Shown here: positions 8,549-17,997 of the stretch, one piece after another
How positions within the stretch are numbered: the stretch's first letter is position 1
How the letters are laid out: every line of letters starts with the position of its first letter
Assembly (NCBI GenBank): GCA_903915535.1
Contig: CAIWTJ010000002.1
Span: 1-39,669 of the forward strand
DNA: 39,669 bases
Source: Enhydrobacter aerosaccus
Lineage (GTDB): Bacteria; Pseudomonadota; Alphaproteobacteria; Reyranellales; Reyranellaceae
Direction of reading: 5' to 3'
Program-made: the position numbers and the translations under genes
Notes under the pieces: generated by a model
Seen by the model: only the letters and a program-made list of their open reading frames with translations
What the model was told of the DNA's origin: nothing
The model's database searches: none

Positions 8549-9448
8549 ATGGACCCGTACCGGTTCGGCTATTCCCCCATCGTCTCCCGACCAAAACTCT
8601 CCTGGCCCAACAACGCCAAGGTTGCGGTCTGGGTCTGCCCGAACATCGAGCACTATGAGTACATTCCGGCCGAAGTGCGCGTCAGGAACCCCTGGCCGCG
8701 CATGCCGCACCCCGACGTTCTGGGCTACGGCGGCCGCGACTACGGCAACCGCGTGGGCCTGTGGCGCATGTTCGAGGTGCTCGACAAGCACTCGATCCGC
8801 TGCACCGTCTCGCTCTCGATGTCGGTGATCGAGATGTACCCAGAGATCCTGGAGGCCATGGAGGCCCGGCGCTGGGAGTACATGAGCCACGGCTTTTTCA
8901 ACACGCGCTATCACTGGGGCTATTCGCCCGAGGAAGAGCTCGAGGTCATCGAGCACAGCAAGGCAACGCATCTCCGCCTCACCGGCCGCAAGCTGCGCGG
9001 CTGGTTCTCGCCCGCCGTGTCCAACACGATGAACACGCCCGACCTCGTGAAGCAGGCCGGCCTCGAATATTTCTGCGATTTCTATCACGACGACCAGCCG
9101 ACGCCGCTCGCGACCAAGCACGGGCCGCTGATCCACGTGCCCTATTCGATGGATATCAACGACGCGATGATCTACCGCCAGCCGGTCGAGGCCGAGGAGT
9201 TCGGCCAGATGATCGTCGATCACTTCGACACGGTGTATCGCGAAGGCAACGAGAACGGCCGCGTGATGTGCATCGCGCTCCATCCCTACATGATGGCGGC
9301 CCCTCATCGCCTGAAGCATCTCGACAAGGCGCTCTCGTATATCCGGCAGCACAAGGACGCCTGGATCTGCACGGCCGAGGAGATCCTCGACTCCTATACG
9401 CAGAACGGACTCGCAGCCTACCAGAAGCATCTCGGGAAGGAGGCGTAG
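8549..9448 (+). CDS. PuuE/allantoinase-like polysaccharide deacetylase family protein (first of two)
   Basis: 299 residues of the NodB-like deacetylase superfamily, closest in style to PuuE allantoinases and related cyclic-amide hydrolases. Visible landmarks are YGGRDYGNRVGLWRMFEVLD, then EYMSHGFFNTRYHWGYSPEEE where classical deacetylases carry the HxxxH zinc motif, then GWFSPAVSNTMNTPDLVKQAG, and CIALHPYMMAAPHRLK near the C-terminus. The canonical TFDDG and HS/TxxH metal motifs are absent, as in PuuE, whose family is described as not needing a metal. The start codon follows a weak GAAGAG. The gene is divergent from xdhA and only 3 bp from its paralogue. A role in opening a hydantoin- or lactam-like ring is an inference from this context. 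Confidence 0.85.
   Translation: MDPYRFGYSPIVSRPKLSWPNNAKVAVWVCPNIEHYEYIPAEVRVRNPWPRMPHPDVLGYGGRDYGNRVGLWRMFEVLDKHSIRCTVSLSMSVIEMYPEILEAMEARRWEYMSHGFFNTRYHWGYSPEEELEVIEHSKATHLRLTGRKLRGWFSPAVSNTMNTPDLVKQAGLEYFCDFYHDDQPTPLATKHGPLIHVPYSMDINDAMIYRQPVEAEEFGQMIVDHFDTVYREGNENGRVMCIALHPYMMAAPHRLKHLDKALSYIRQHKDAWICTAEEILDSYTQNGLAAYQKHLGKEA
9437..9443 (+). promoter_or_regulatory. Strong ribosome binding site inside the first deacetylase gene
   Basis: AAGGAGG within the last codons of the first deacetylase lies 8 nt before the ATG at 9452. It supports re-initiation and balanced production of the two paralogues. Confidence 0.7.
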
Positions 9449-9451
9449 ACG

Positions 9452-10372
9452 ATGACAAGCTCAGTTCCAAAGAACCCGCCGCCGCTCAAGCCCGGCATCG
9501 ACAATCCCTGGTACGACTACATCCCGTATCCGAAGCGGCCGCGGCTCACCTGGCCCAAGAACGCTCGCGTCGCCTTCTATGTGATCCTGCATCTCGAATA
9601 CTACGAGCTCGAGGGGCCGGAGAGCGCGGTGCGCGACAGCCGCTTCGTGGGCGAATTCGGCAACTACAAGCCCGACTTCCGCACCTGGACGCAGCGCGAG
9701 TACGGCAACCGCACCGGCATCTTCCGTGTGTTCGACGTGCTCGATCGCTATCAGATCAAAGCGGGCCTCGCGACCAACGCAATGGCTGCCGAGCGCTACC
9801 CGTTCCTGGTCGAACAGGCGAAGAAGCGCGGCTACGAGTTCATCGCCCACGGCACCTCGGCCAACCGCATGCTGAGCTCCAAGATGAGCGAGGCCGAAGA
9901 AAAGGCCGAGATCGCGTCGAGCACCGCCGCGATCGAGAAGGCCGCAGGCACCAAGCCGACGGGCTGGCTCGGCCAGGAATATGGCGAGAGCCAGCGCACG
10001 CCGCAGCTCCTGGCCGACGCCGGCCTCGACTACGTGCTCGACTGGCCGAACGACGACCAGCCCTATCCGATGAAGGTCGGGAAGAAGTTCGTCTCGATGC
10101 CGAACCAGCCCGAGTGGGACGACGTGCAGCAGCTTTGGCTCCGGCGCATCAACACCACGCGCTATCCCGATCTGGTGTCGGATGCGTTCGAGCTGTTGCA
10201 CCAAGAAGGCGGCCAGGTGTTCAGCCTGTCGATCCATCCCTGGCTGATGGGCATGGCGCATCGCATAAAATATCTCGACGAGGCGCTCAGGCGCATCGAG
10301 CGCTTCGGCAACGTCTGGCACGCGACGCCCGGCGAGATCGCGGCGTATTACGCCAAGACGATGATGACTTAG
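9452..10372 (+). CDS. PuuE/allantoinase-like polysaccharide deacetylase family protein (second of two)
   Basis: 306 residues, clearly paralogous to the gene before it. The two share the opening RPxLxWPxNAxVAxxV, a DYGNR/EYGNR motif before the first long helix, an SHG/AHG motif replacing the zinc-binding HxxxH, a central GWF/GWL motif, DDQP, and ALHPYMM/SIHPWLM with a following HR. It differs in having a longer N-terminal arm (KPGIDNPWYDYIPYPKRP) that is seen in allantoinase-like members. The strong RBS at 9437-9443 and the 3-bp gap indicate one transcript. Two subunits of a hetero-oligomer, or two enzymes for successive or alternative substrates, are both possible. The 65-bp palindrome just downstream probably ends transcription. 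Confidence 0.85.
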   Translation: MTSSVPKNPPPLKPGIDNPWYDYIPYPKRPRLTWPKNARVAFYVILHLEYYELEGPESAVRDSRFVGEFGNYKPDFRTWTQREYGNRTGIFRVFDVLDRYQIKAGLATNAMAAERYPFLVEQAKKRGYEFIAHGTSANRMLSSKMSEAEEKAEIASSTAAIEKAAGTKPTGWLGQEYGESQRTPQLLADAGLDYVLDWPNDDQPYPMKVGKKFVSMPNQPEWDDVQQLWLRRINTTRYPDLVSDAFELLHQEGGQVFSLSIHPWLMGMAHRIKYLDEALRRIERFGNVWHATPGEIAAYYAKTMMT

Positions 10373-10378
10373 CTTTTG

Positions 10379-10443
10379 ACGGGACCGCGGAGCTCCAGCT
10401 CCGCTCATGAATTTCGAGCGGAGCTGGAGCTCCGCGGTCCCGT
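10379..10443. repeat. Large perfect palindrome (28-bp arms, 9-nt loop), likely bidirectional terminator
   Basis: Arms 10379-10406 and 10416-10443 are exact inverted complements, starting ACGGGACCGCGGAGC, and enclose the loop ATGAATTTC. It sits exactly between two convergent genes (stops at 10372 and 10448), so it can act for both strands. There is no U-run, so it is not a textbook intrinsic terminator. A related element with the loop in the opposite orientation begins at 39626, which shows that this is a dispersed repeat family of the REP type rather than a one-off. Confidence 0.85.
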
Positions 10444-10447
10444 AAGA

Positions 10448-11278
10448 CTACTCTGCCGCCTTCGTGAACCCCTGGTCCTGACGCAGGCGGAACAGGCGGA
10501 CGGCTTCGGCGTGCGCCGCCTGTGCCTCGGCCGACATCGGGGTCTTCAATCGCGTCTCGGGAAGGAAATGCCCATAGCGATCCTGGCCTCGCACCAGCAA
10601 CGCGCTGGGCTTCACCGGCCCGAGCGGCCGCACATGCGCGGGCACGAAGCTGATGCCCAGTCCCATGCGGCGGTCGTCGTTGTCGTTGCCGGGAGAGCAA
10701 TGCACCAGCGCCGTGTGATGCAGCGACATCTCTCCCGCCTTGAGCGGCATCGACACGCCCTTCTCGTGGTCGAAGCGGTCGCTGATGCCTTGGCCGCGCT
10801 TGATCATGTCGTGCGGCGTAGGCTTGTCGTCATGCTCGATCATCGGCAGGCGATGCGTGCCCGGCACGACCCGCATGCAGCCGGCCAACTCCGACGCTTC
10901 CGAGAGTGCGACCCAGGCCGTCACATGTTCCAGCGGATCGAGAAAGAAATAGGCGCCGTCCTGGTGCCAGCGGACATAGGCCGGCGTGTGCGCCTCCTTG
11001 ATCCACATGGTCGAGTGATAGACGAGGATATCCGGCCCGATCACGTCCTCGACGGCGTCCAGCACCTTCGGGTGATGCACCAGCGTGTCGGCCCAACCGT
11101 AGAGTAGGTACGACTTGCTCTTCTCGGGAAAATCCAGCGGATGGCCCTGCAGCTTCTCCCAATGCTCGAGATCGGCGCGCAGCGCGCGTACTTCGGCGGC
11201 GTCCAGCACCGGTACGGGATAGGCAAAGCCATCGCGCTTGTACTGTTCGACCTGGGCGGGCGACAAAATCCTGGGCAT
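10448..11278 (-). CDS. Phytanoyl-CoA dioxygenase (PhyH) family protein
   Basis: 276 residues. PhyH proteins are non-heme Fe(II)/2-oxoglutarate-dependent oxygenases that hydroxylate diverse small molecules. The iron-binding HxD is visible in RWHQDGAYFFLDP near residue 125. The distal His lies in SLHHTALVHCSPGN and the 2-oxoglutarate-binding Arg in DDRRMGLGISFVPAHVRP. VTAWVALSEASELAGCMRVVPGTHR is a typical strand between them. The N-terminal QVEQYKRDGFAYPVPVLDAAEV matches the family opening. The gene stands alone on the minus strand. Its end is shared with the palindrome after the deacetylase genes, and its start is 87 bp from the divergent binding-protein gene. Its substrate may relate to the neighbouring importer, but this is a guess. 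Confidence 0.88.
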   Translation of the reverse strand: MPRILSPAQVEQYKRDGFAYPVPVLDAAEVRALRADLEHWEKLQGHPLDFPEKSKSYLLYGWADTLVHHPKVLDAVEDVIGPDILVYHSTMWIKEAHTPAYVRWHQDGAYFFLDPLEHVTAWVALSEASELAGCMRVVPGTHRLPMIEHDDKPTPHDMIKRGQGISDRFDHEKGVSMPLKAGEMSLHHTALVHCSPGNDNDDRRMGLGISFVPAHVRPLGPVKPSALLVRGQDRYGHFLPETRLKTPMSAEAQAAHAEAVRLFRLRQDQGFTKAAE

Positions 11279-11365
11279 CGGCCGGCTCCGTTGGCGGTTG
11301 TCCGTCGGCGGGCGCTATCGTAGCGTCCCGCCACGCTAGACGATACTTCATTGGGGAAACGCATC

Positions 11366-12592
11366 ATGGCCAAGAAGCAGAAATTTCCGGTTTCGCGTCG
11401 CGGGTTCATCGCCGGATCGGGCGTGTTGGCGGCGGGCACGATGGGCTTCCCCCTGATCGGCGGCGCACAGGCTAAGTCCGTCAAGGTCGGCATCATCCAT
11501 CCCGTGACCGGCTTCGTGGCCTTCGCCGGCAGCCAGGGACGCATGGGCGCTACCATGGCGGTCGAGGACATCAACAAGGCGGGCGGCATCAAGTCGATGG
11601 GCGGCGCCAAGCTCGAGCCGCTGTTCGGCGACAGCCAGTCCAAGGTCGAAGTCGGCGTGGCCGAGGTCGAGAAGATGAACGAACAGGGCGTCGCGGCCTA
11701 TATCGGCTGCTACCAGAGCCCGGTCGGGATCGCGGCTAGCCAGGCTGCCTCGAAGTACGGCACGCCGTTCCTGATCGACGTCGGCGCCTCCGACCTGATC
11801 GTGTCGCGCGGTCTCAAGAACGTGTTCCGCCTCAAGCCGGGCTTCGGCGCCTGCGTCGACCAGGGCATCGACCTGCTGAGCAGCCTCAACAAGAGCGCCA
11901 ACAACGTGGCCAAGTCGGCTGTCATCGTCCACGAGTCGAGCGAGTTCGGCACCGGCACGGCCAAGCTGCTGGCCGGCAAGCTGCCGGGCATCAACATCGC
12001 CGTGAAGGAAGTGATCGCGCACGACAATCCGACGCGCAACTTCGACAACATTGCGCTTCGCATCCGCTCGCTGCAGCCCGACCTCGTGATGATGTCCAAC
12101 TACCAGGACGAATACACGCTGCTCGCGCGCACGCTCTACCAGCAGAAGGTCAACGTCGCGGGCTTCTTCTCGATCCTGGGCGGCGGCTTCAATTACAAGT
12201 TCGTCCAGGCGATGCCCGACGTGTCGCAATACATGATGGACGTGAACCACTGGTACAACCCGAAGTCGGCGAAGGCCCAGGAGATGAAGAAGCGTGTCGT
12301 CGCGACCGGCGCGCTGTTCACCTTTGAAGTCTACCTTGCCTACACCGTGGTGTCGCTGCTGGCCGATGCACTCGAGCATGCGGGATCGGCCGACAAGGAA
12401 AAGCTGACGGCGGCGCTCAACGCCTCGACCTTCGTGCCGGAACTGATGCCCTACGGGCCGACCAAGTTCGTGAATGGCCAGAACCAGGGCGGGCGTCCGG
12501 GCGTCATGCAGGCGATCAAGGGCGACATCCTGCTGGTGGCGCCCGACGACGTCGCCGAAGCCAAGGCCGTGTTCCCCAAGCCCAAGCTCTAA
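11366..12592 (+). CDS. Branched-chain-type ABC transporter substrate-binding protein, Tat-exported
   Basis: 408 residues of the Leu/Ile/Val-binding (Peripla_BP_6) family. The N-terminus has a twin-arginine signal (SRRGFIAGSGVLAAGTMGFP) and a likely cleavage site after GGAQA, so it should fold before export to the periplasm. The mature part begins KSVKVGIIHPVTGFVAFAGSQGR, the standard first strand, and AYIGCYQSPVGIAASQAA is the second. A GGGGAAA stretch lies before the ATG at 11366; an in-frame TTG at 11351 is less likely. It heads the five-gene importer operon through 15879. The ligand is unknown. Such systems also take up amides, urea-like compounds and aromatic acids. Confidence 0.92.
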   Translation: MAKKQKFPVSRRGFIAGSGVLAAGTMGFPLIGGAQAKSVKVGIIHPVTGFVAFAGSQGRMGATMAVEDINKAGGIKSMGGAKLEPLFGDSQSKVEVGVAEVEKMNEQGVAAYIGCYQSPVGIAASQAASKYGTPFLIDVGASDLIVSRGLKNVFRLKPGFGACVDQGIDLLSSLNKSANNVAKSAVIVHESSEFGTGTAKLLAGKLPGINIAVKEVIAHDNPTRNFDNIALRIRSLQPDLVMMSNYQDEYTLLARTLYQQKVNVAGFFSILGGGFNYKFVQAMPDVSQYMMDVNHWYNPKSAKAQEMKKRVVATGALFTFEVYLAYTVVSLLADALEHAGSADKEKLTAALNASTFVPELMPYGPTKFVNGQNQGGRPGVMQAIKGDILLVAPDDVAEAKAVFPKPKL

Positions 12593-12612
12593 CACCAGAC
12601 GCAATCCAGGCG

Positions 12613-13485
12613 GTGTTCGATCCAGGGTTCATCCTCGCCGGCGTGCTGAACGGCCTGCTGGCCGGCGGCATCTATGTGTTGGTGGCGGTGGGCCTCACGC
12701 TGATCTACGGCGTGCTGCACATCATCAACTTCGCGCATGGCAGCCTCCTGATGCTCGCCATGTACGCAGTGTTCTTCCTCTGGAAGCTCGCGGGACTCGA
12801 TCCCTATATGTCGTTGCCGATCGTCATCGTCGGCGCGTTCGTCGTGGGCTTCCTGCTCTATCGCGGCCTGATCGGCCGGTTCAGCCACGGCCGCGATGAA
12901 AACATCCTGCTGATCACGCTCGGCGTCTCGATCGTGGCCGACAACGGTGCGCTGCTCTTCTTCGGCGGCAACACCGAGACGGTCGACGTGCCCTACGCCG
13001 GCCAGATCATCGAACTGGGCGTGGCCTTCCTGCCGCTCGCCAAGGTGATCTCTTTCGTCGCGTCCCTGGTGATCTGCCTCGCCCTCGGCCTGTTCATGGC
13101 CAAGACCGACACCGGCAAGGCGATCCGGGCCGTCGCCAAGGAACGCCAGGGCGCGCGGCTGGTCGGCATCGACGTCGAAAAGATCTTCGCCATTTCCTAT
13201 GGTATCGGCATCGCCTGCCTGGGTGCCGCGGCCTGCCTGCTGATGCCGACCTTCTATGTGACGCCGCAGTCGGGTTACGCCTTCGTGCTGGTCGCCTTCA
13301 CCACCGTGGTGCTGGGCGGCATGGGCAGCTTCGTGGGCGCGGCGGTCGGCGGCTTCCTGATCGGCGTCACCGAATCGCTGGGCGGGTTGTTCCTGGGCGA
13401 ACAGCTCGGCCAGATCGGCATCTCGCTGATCTTCATCCTGATCCTGCTGTTCCGCCCGACCGGCCTGTTCGGGGCAAAGGCGTGA
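12613..13485 (+). CDS. livH: Branched-chain-type ABC transporter permease (LivH)
   Basis: 290 residues of integral membrane permease. The opening LAGVLNGLLAGGIYVLVAVGLTLIYGVLHIINFAHGSLLML is diagnostic of LivH (the GLTLIYGVxxxINFAHG motif), here read in two parts. It has about eight hydrophobic segments and a C-terminal VVLGGMGSFVGAAVGGF motif that contacts the ATPases. The start is a GTG at 12613, 20 bp after the binding-protein stop. It forms the membrane channel with the LivM partner 10 bp downstream. Confidence 0.92.
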   Translation: MFDPGFILAGVLNGLLAGGIYVLVAVGLTLIYGVLHIINFAHGSLLMLAMYAVFFLWKLAGLDPYMSLPIVIVGAFVVGFLLYRGLIGRFSHGRDENILLITLGVSIVADNGALLFFGGNTETVDVPYAGQIIELGVAFLPLAKVISFVASLVICLALGLFMAKTDTGKAIRAVAKERQGARLVGIDVEKIFAISYGIGIACLGAAACLLMPTFYVTPQSGYAFVLVAFTTVVLGGMGSFVGAAVGGFLIGVTESLGGLFLGEQLGQIGISLIFILILLFRPTGLFGAKA

Positions 13486-13495
13486 GGAGCGGGGC

Positions 13496-14456
13496 ATGAG
13501 CACGCGCGTGCAGATCCTGCTCGTGATCGGCTTTGCTGCCGCGGTCATCTATCCCTGGCTGGTGCCGAACTATCTCATCACGGTCGGCATGCTGATGTTC
13601 TTCTCGGCCTTCATCGGCCAGGCGTGGAACGTGTCCGGCGGCTTCGCGGGCCAGACCTCGTTCGGCCATGCGGTGTTCTTCGGCACCGGCGCCTACACCT
13701 CGACCATCCTGCAGGTGACGCACGGCTGGAACCCGTGGCTTTCCTGGGCCGCGGCGATGGCGATGGGGGCGCTGGTCGGCTGCCTGATCGCGATGCTGGC
13801 CTTCCGCGCCGGCCTGCGCGGCTCGTACTTCGCGCTGATTACGCTGGCCTTCGCCGAGGTCTTCCGCATCTTGGCCAACTCGGTGGGTTTTACGCGCGGC
13901 GGTTTGGGAATGTTGATCAAGGCCGATGCGCGACCGGAGAACCTGCAGTTTCGCGACCCCGTCTGGCCCTATTACCTCGCCTTCGCGCTCTGCCTGATCT
14001 CGCTGTTCATCGCGTGGCGCCTGACGCGCAGCCGCTTCGGCGCGCGTCTGATCGCCATCCGCGAGAACGAGGACGCGGCGCGCGCACTGGGCATCGACGT
14101 CTTCGCGGAAAAAGTGAAGGTGCTCACGCTTTCGGGCGCGATGTGCGCGGCGGGCGGCACGTTCTACGCGCAGAAGTATCTCTACGTCGATCCCACCATC
14201 GCCTTCGGCATCGACAAGTCGGTCGAGATGCTGCTGGTGACCATGGTGGGCGGCGCCGGCACGATCTTCGGCCCGCTGATCGGTGCGATCGCGCTGACCG
14301 GCATCAACGAGATCACCCGCTGGGCCGCCGGCGTCATCCCGGCGCTGAAGAATGTCCAGCCCCTCAGTTTGATCGTGTACGGCATCATGCTCATGCTGAT
14401 CGTGGCACGCCTGCCGGATGGTTTGATGAGCCTGTTCGCCAGAAAGGCGCGGCGCA

Positions 14457-14464
<8 letters not shown>
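13496..14464 (+). CDS. livM: Branched-chain-type ABC transporter permease (LivM)
   Basis: 322 residues. LivM-type permease with many hydrophobic segments. Visible landmarks are AWNVSGGFAGQTSFGHAVFFGTGAYT near residue 42, GLRGSYFALITLAFAEVFRIL, and the cytoplasmic EAA-like region IRENEDAARALGIDVFAEKVKVLTLSGAMCAAGG, which couples to the ATPases, then TMVGGAGTIFGPLIGA. A GGAGCGGGG stretch precedes the ATG. Its last 8 nt overlap the start of livG, so translation is probably coupled. Confidence 0.92.
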
Positions 14465-15879
<1,415 letters not shown>

Positions 15880-15886
15880 GGGGCCA

Positions 15887-16993
15887 CTAGGCCGCGTCGC
15901 CCGCCGCCCAGCCCGACGACCACGCCCACTGGAAATTATAGCCGCCCAGCCAGCCCGTGACGTCGACGGCCTCGCCGATCACGTAGAGGCCCGGCACCTT
16001 GCGCGCCTCCATCGTCTTCGACGACAGCCCGTCGGTATCGACGCCGCCTACCGTCACTTCGGCCTTGGCATAGCCTTCGGTGCCCGTCGGCGTGATCCGC
16101 CAGTCGTTCAAGCTCGTCGTGTCGCCCATGGCCAGCACCTCCGCCAGCCGCTGCGGCATCACTTCGGCCAGCAGCGTCTTCAGCTCCGCCTTGGGCCGCG
16201 CATGACGACGCTCCTTCAGGAACTGCGCCGCGTCGTCGATGTCTGGCAGCAGGTCGATCGAGATCTCCTGTCCCGGCTGCCAGTAGGAGGAGATCTGCAG
16301 GATCGCCGGGCCCGAGAGCCCGCGATGGGTGAACAGCATGGCCTCGCGGAACGCGGTCTTGCCGCAACGCGCGACGACATCGAGCGACACGCCGCTGATT
16401 TCCGGCACCTTCAATGTGAGTGGCACCAGCGCCGGCCGCGTCTGCGTGATCTTGAGGCCAAAGCGGCGTGCGGTGTCGTGTGCAAAGGAGGTGGCGCCCA
16501 TCTTCGGGATCGAGAGGCCGCCGGTCGCCAGCACGACGGACGAGGCTTCGAACACGCCGTGATCGGTCGCGACCGCAAAGCGGTCGGACTTCTCGACCGA
16601 CGTGATGCGATGGCCGGTGCGCACGTCGACGCCGACGGACGCACACTCGGCCAAGAGCATCGCCACGATCTGCCGCGCCGAGCCGTCGCAGAAGAGCTGG
16701 CCCAGCGTCTTTTCGTGCCAGGCGATGCCGTGCTTGTCGACCAGCGCAATGAAGTCGTGCTGCGTGTAGCGCGCCAGCGCCGACTTGCAGAAATGCGGAT
16801 TGGCCGAGAGGAACGCCTCGGGCCGGCTGTCGGTGTTGGTGAAGTTACAGCGCCCGCCACCGGAGATGAGGATCTTCTTGCCGACCTTCTCTGCATGATC
16901 GAGCAGCAACACCTTGCGGCCACGCTGGCCGGTGCGCATCGCGCACATCAGGCCAGCCGCCCCGCCGCCGACGACGATGACGTCGAAGGTCAC
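15887..16993 (-). CDS. BaiN/HI0933-type FAD-dependent oxidoreductase
   Basis: 368 residues from a GTG start. The N-terminal FAD motif is VVGGGAAGLMCAMRTGQRGRKVLLLD, followed by the family-specific KKILISGGGRCNFTN. The C-terminus GGYNFQWAWSSGWAAG matches the typical GGYNLQWAWSSG end of this family. Members include BaiN of bile-acid reduction and uncharacterised flavoproteins often called aminoacetone oxidase family. The reaction here is unknown. Its GTG overlaps the P1 peptidase stop (GTGA), so it is the third gene of that operon. It is slightly shorter than the common ~390-400 residues. Confidence 0.88.
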   Translation of the reverse strand: MTFDVIVVGGGAAGLMCAMRTGQRGRKVLLLDHAEKVGKKILISGGGRCNFTNTDSRPEAFLSANPHFCKSALARYTQHDFIALVDKHGIAWHEKTLGQLFCDGSARQIVAMLLAECASVGVDVRTGHRITSVEKSDRFAVATDHGVFEASSVVLATGGLSIPKMGATSFAHDTARRFGLKITQTRPALVPLTLKVPEISGVSLDVVARCGKTAFREAMLFTHRGLSGPAILQISSYWQPGQEISIDLLPDIDDAAQFLKERRHARPKAELKTLLAEVMPQRLAEVLAMGDTTSLNDWRITPTGTEGYAKAEVTVGGVDTDGLSSKTMEARKVPGLYVIGEAVDVTGWLGGYNFQWAWSSGWAAGDAA

Positions 16994-17997
16994 GCGAAGC
17001 GCTGCTTCCAGTCCGGCACGGCCTTGGGATACGGCAGGGCCTTGGCCTCGTAGACGCCGCGCGCCACGGCCCGTGCGAGGCAGTCGGCGGCGGCGGCACC
17101 CAGTTCCGTGAGCAGCATCGGATCCATCGGCGTTGCGATCCGCGCGGTGGCGGCCGCGAACACCGTGTCACCGTCGTTCGGTGCGTGGACCGGCCGCAGC
17201 GCGCGGCCGAGACCGTCGTTGGCCATGATGGCCATGCGCTTGCACTCGGCCTTGGTGAGCGTCGCATCCGTTGCAACAAGTGCGATGGTGGTCGCGGTCG
17301 CCTGCACCGGCTGGCCCTTGAAGCGCAGCTCGAGGGCGGCCTGCGGCACCTGCGCCGGCCAGCCCTTGCCTCCGAACTCGTTGCCTTGTTCGTAGGCGCC
17401 GGCCCAGAAGTGCGGGCTGTCGCCGATCGTGGCCATGCCGATCGCGTTCACGGCAACCAGCGCCCCGACCGTGAAGCCATTCCTGGTGCGCATGCTGGTC
17501 GAGCCCAGCCCGCCTTTCAGGTTGGCGGTGGTGCCGCCGAAACCCGCACCCACGGTGCCCAGCGCAAAGTCCGAGGCGGCAGCGAGCGCGGCCTCGCGGC
17601 CGAGATCCCAATAGGGCGGCCGATGCGTCGCCGGCTCCTTCAGCCAGTCCTTCTCGCCGCCGTTCATCAGGTCGAACAGGATCGCCTGCACTGCCACGGG
17701 CAGGATGATGCCGCCAAACTGCGCGCCCTTGCCCTGCTGGCTGAGCACCGACGTGGCGCCGCCCGCCGCATCGAGCCCGAAGATCGAGCCGCCCGACAAG
17801 ACGACGGCATCGATCAGGCCGCGCGTCATCTCGGGTTCGAGCAGGGTTACGGCGCGGTCGCCCGGCGCGCCGCCCAAGGTCGAGACGCTGGCCACGGTGC
17901 TCTGCTCGAAGATCGCGACCGTAGCGCCCGTTGCCACGCGCGCGTCGTGAGCGTTGCCGACGAGCACGCCCGGCACGTCGGTGATCAGGTTCCTCAC
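16990..17997 (-). CDS. P1 family (DmpA-type) self-processing peptidase / cyclic-amide hydrolase-like protein
   Basis: 335 residues from a GTG that overlaps the SDR stop by 4 nt (GTGA). The family (DmpA, BapA, NylC) are N-terminal-nucleophile aminopeptidases or amidases that cut themselves into two chains. Visible landmarks are RNLITDVPGVLVGNAHD at the start, VVLSGGSIFGLDAAGG, GTVGAGFGGTTANLKGGLGS, then ATTIALVATDATLTKAE followed by MANDGLGRALRPVHAPNDGDTVFA. The last block marks the self-cleavage site. A Thr in ATTI is the likely nucleophile, as in NylC, with Ala where Asn or Gly often stands. It probably hydrolyses beta-amino or D-amino amide bonds. The operon context (SDR, flavoprotein) does not fix the substrate. 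Confidence 0.87.
   Translation of the reverse strand: MRNLITDVPGVLVGNAHDARVATGATVAIFEQSTVASVSTLGGAPGDRAVTLLEPEMTRGLIDAVVLSGGSIFGLDAAGGATSVLSQQGKGAQFGGIILPVAVQAILFDLMNGGEKDWLKEPATHRPPYWDLGREAALAAASDFALGTVGAGFGGTTANLKGGLGSTSMRTRNGFTVGALVAVNAIGMATIGDSPHFWAGAYEQGNEFGGKGWPAQVPQAALELRFKGQPVQATATTIALVATDATLTKAECKRMAIMANDGLGRALRPVHAPNDGDTVFAAATARIATPMDPMLLTELGAAAADCLARAVARGVYEAKALPYPKAVPDWKQRFA

Noticed and set aside
10379-10443. The palindrome as part of a CRISPR array
   Set aside because: There is one unit only, with no spacer-repeat succession and no cas genes.
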